Source of the DNA: an uncultured Bacteroidota bacterium
GTDB lineage: Bacteria; Bacteroidota; Bacteroidia; Chitinophagales; Chitinophagaceae
DNA: 8,306 nt
Direction: 5' to 3'
Assembly: GCA_946480675.1 (NCBI GenBank)
Contig: CAMLKS010000087.1
Location: forward strand, 1-8,306
Shown one piece after another: positions 6,133 to 8,306 of the stretch. The position numbers and the translations under genes are program-made. The stretch's first letter is position 1; each line of letters begins with the position of its first letter. The notes beneath the pieces were generated by a model, which worked only from the letters and a program-made list of their open reading frames with translations, was not told where the DNA came from and did no database searches.

Positions 6133-8306
6133 TTAGTTTCTCAATGGCTTGCCTGTTTGCAAGATGCTTTGCAGGCGTTCCAATGTTTTACGCTGGCCGC
6201 ACAGGCTCAGGAAGGCTTCGCGTTCCAGGTCTAAAAGGTATTGTTCACTTACCAATGTAGCACCACTCAGGTCACCACCACACATCACATACGCCAGTTT
6301 TTCAGCAATGAACAGATCGTATTCACTAATGTAATTTCCCCTGAACATACCATGTGTACCTGCCAGTATGGGGCCTAAGCCACCACGTCCCTGTACTTTA
6401 ATATCTGTACGTTGTATGGGTTGCGTATAGCCTTGTTCATGCATCAGCAATACCCTGCGCTTAGCATCGGCAATACGCCTGTCGGGATTGATGGATATAC
6501 CATCAGTTCCTTTACGCAGTATCGACATTTCATAAGCTTCATGTGCCGATGTGGACACTTTAGCCGTACCTACGTTTATGAATAGCTGCTGTAAATAATT
6601 CAGTTCTATATCTTCTTTAACATTCCTGTCGCCGGCGCGCAATGCCATTTCTTTTGTACCGCCTCCGCCGGGTATCAGCCCTACGCCCAGCTCTACCAGG
6701 CCTATATAGCTTTCTGCCGCTGCCTGTACTGCATCGGCATGCAGGCACATTTCGCAGCCCCCACCCAGTGTCATACCATGCGGTGCTACCACTACCGGCA
6801 CACTGCTATAGCGCAGGCGCATGGTCGTGTTCTGGAATTGGCGCACAGCCATATCCAGCTCATCATATTCCTGCTCAGCAGCCAGCATGAATATCAAACC
6901 CACATTGGCACCTGCACTGAAGTTGGCACCGTTGTTAGCTATTACCAGTCCGTTATATTTTTCCTCTGCTATGCTTACCGACTTCTGTACCGCCTCCAGC
7001 ACTTCACCGCCTATGCTGTTCATCTTGGTATTCCAGCGCAGCGCTACCACACCATCACCTATATCATACAGCTTTGCAGCACTGTTCTTCCATACCACCT
7101 GTTCATCCAGGTGTTCCAGTATGATGAAGGTGCCGCTACCCGGTATGGTCTCATATGCTTTCGAGGCTATATCGTAATACTTACGCTGACCATTCTCTGT
7201 TTTGTAAAATGTTTCATTGCCTGCCGCCAGCATATCTTTTACCCAGTCAGCAGCTTTTATACCGGCCGCATCCATACGTTCCAATACCTTCCTTACGCCC
7301 AACACATCCCAGCTTTCAAATGCACCTATCTCCCAGCCAAAGCCGGCCTTCAGCGCATCATCTATTTTATACAGTTCATCGGCTATTTCAGGGATACGGT
7401 TGCTGGCATATGCAAATAGCATATGGTGGAACAGCTTGTAAAAGTCACCCGCTTTATCCTGCCCGTTATATAATGCCTTCAACCGCTGGTTCAGGTCATC
7501 TATAGGCTTTGCTGTTTCTATAGTTGCGAATTTTGACTTCTGCTTCGGCCCATACTCCATGGTATCCAGATTCAGCGTCAGTATTTCCGATTTACCTTTT
7601 TCGCCTTTTACTTTCTTATAAAACCCCTGGCCTGTTTTATCGCCCAGCCATTTGTTCTCAATCATTTTTTCGAGAAATGGCGGCATTTTGAAAATATCTT
7701 TTGCCTCATCATCAGGTGCATTTTCAGGTAATGCCCTGGCTACGTGTACCAATGTATCTAAACCTACCACATCACCCGTACGGAAGGTGGCCGATTTGGG
7801 CCTTCCCATAATAGTACCTGTCAGCAGGTCTATCTCATCTATACCCATACCCAACTGCTGCATGGCATGAAACACGGCCATAAAACCAAACACACCCACG
7901 CGGTTAGCAATAAAAGCTGGCGTGTCTTTACACAGCACCGTTGTCTTGCCCAGGTATTTGTCGCCATAGAGCATCAGGAAGTCTATTACTTCCTGCTTGG
8001 TATCGGGTGCGGGAATAATCTCCAGCAATCTTAGATAACGCGGCGGATTGAAAAAGTGAGTGCCGCAGAAATGCTGCCTGAAATCTTCGCTTCTGCCCTC
8101 ACTCATCAGGTGAATGGGTATACCGGAAGTATTGGTAGTGATGAGCGTGCCGGGCTTGCGATATTTTTCTATCTTCTCAAACAACTGTTGTTTGATATCC
8201 AGCCTTTCAATAACGGCTTCCAGCACCCAGTCGCAATCGGCTATCTTAGGCAGGTCATCATCTATATTTCCTATTGATACATTGTTGGCTACTTCTTTGG
8301 TATAAA
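6133..8306 (-). CDS. 3-hydroxyacyl-CoA dehydrogenase / enoyl-CoA hydratase fusion, FadN-like (N-terminus cut by window edge)
   Basis: This enzyme carries out the two middle steps of fatty-acid beta-oxidation: hydration of trans-2-enoyl-CoA and NAD-dependent oxidation of 3-hydroxyacyl-CoA. The frame is open to the edge; 723 residues are visible (counted from 8304). Related proteins are about 790-800, so some 70-80 residues, including the GxGxxG NAD loop, are missing. The GTG at 8226 is not the start: DCDWVLEAVIERLD reads through it. Dehydrogenase signs are NTSG (58-61), catalytic His83 in GTHFFNPPRYLRLLEI, KDTPAFIANRVG (126-137) and MGRPKSATFRTGDVVGLD (166-183); a second C-terminal-type repeat has FGWEIGAFESWDVLG (322-336). 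The hydratase part has NFSAGAN (461-467) for the oxyanion hole and two Glu, 518 in GGGCEM and 538 in VELGVGLIPGGGGT, matching the crotonase pair. Dehydrogenase-before-hydratase order is that of Bacillus FadN, opposite to FadB/FadJ. It heads the visible operon. Confidence 0.95.
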   Translation of the reverse strand, partial: YTKEVANNVSIGNIDDDLPKIADCDWVLEAVIERLDIKQQLFEKIEKYRKPGTLITTNTSGIPIHLMSEGRSEDFRQHFCGTHFFNPPRYLRLLEIIPAPDTKQEVIDFLMLYGDKYLGKTTVLCKDTPAFIANRVGVFGFMAVFHAMQQLGMGIDEIDLLTGTIMGRPKSATFRTGDVVGLDTLVHVARALPENAPDDEAKDIFKMPPFLEKMIENKWLGDKTGQGFYKKVKGEKGKSEILTLNLDTMEYGPKQKSKFATIETAKPIDDLNQRLKALYNGQDKAGDFYKLFHHMLFAYASNRIPEIADELYKIDDALKAGFGWEIGAFESWDVLGVRKVLERMDAAGIKAADWVKDMLAAGNETFYKTENGQRKYYDIASKAYETIPGSGTFIILEHLDEQVVWKNSAAKLYDIGDGVVALRWNTKMNSIGGEVLEAVQKSVSIAEEKYNGLVIANNGANFSAGANVGLIFMLAAEQEYDELDMAVRQFQNTTMRLRYSSVPVVVAPHGMTLGGGCEMCLHADAVQAAAESYIGLVELGVGLIPGGGGTKEMALRAGDRNVKEDIELNYLQQLFINVGTAKVSTSAHEAYEMSILRKGTDGISINPDRRIADAKRRVLLMHEQGYTQPIQRTDIKVQGRGGLGPILAGTHGMFRGNYISEYDLFIAEKLAYVMCGGDLSGATLVSEQYLLDLEREAFLSLCGQRKTLERLQSILQTGKPLRN

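Noticed and set aside
6739..7419. A 226-codon open frame on the plus strand
   Set aside because: It is antisense to the well-supported dehydrogenase/hydratase gene, has a Cys/His/Tyr-rich low-information translation and no recognisable start context.
8224..8226. GTG at 8226 as the start of the dehydrogenase/hydratase gene
   Set aside because: The frame stays open upstream to the window edge, and the upstream residues (LPKIADCDW before VLEAVIE) continue the expected dehydrogenase sequence. Starting here would remove the NAD-binding part.

Overview
The window looks like chromosomal DNA from a member of the Bacteroidota, probably Chitinophagaceae or a close relative. Reasons: the protein variants present (a dehydrogenase-first 3-hydroxyacyl-CoA dehydrogenase/enoyl-CoA hydratase fusion, a ComEC without the C-terminal metallo-beta-lactamase domain, a PurH with GCGQTSRVDALRQ), signal peptides cleaved before Gln, start codons without clear Shine-Dalgarno sequences, and a TAnnTTTG-type promoter element before purH. 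This assignment is inference from family knowledge; no 16S or other marker gene is present.

All five genes lie on the minus strand, so the biological order runs from high to low coordinates. (1) 8306-6133: a bifunctional beta-oxidation enzyme, N-terminus outside the window. (2) 6124-5309: a small secreted protein of unknown function. (3) 5312-3477: a secreted TPR-repeat protein with a GTG start inside the previous gene's stop. (4) 3470-1404: the ComEC/Rec2 DNA-uptake channel. (5) 1351-1: purH, C-terminus outside the window. Genes 1 to 4 are separated by 8 bp, a 4-bp overlap and 6 bp, and so look like one transcription unit. purH follows a 52-bp gap carrying a probable promoter of its own, and no terminator separates it from comEC.

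Functionally the window mixes housekeeping metabolism (fatty-acid oxidation, the last two steps of IMP synthesis) with envelope proteins (two exported proteins and the inner-membrane competence channel). The two exported proteins are the least understood part; their tight spacing to each other and to comEC is the main lead on their role. I see no mobile element, CRISPR array, RNA gene or phage gene. Coding covers almost everything; the only gap above 10 bp is 1352-1403. I found no clear evidence of a previously undescribed system. The findings below are modest leads.
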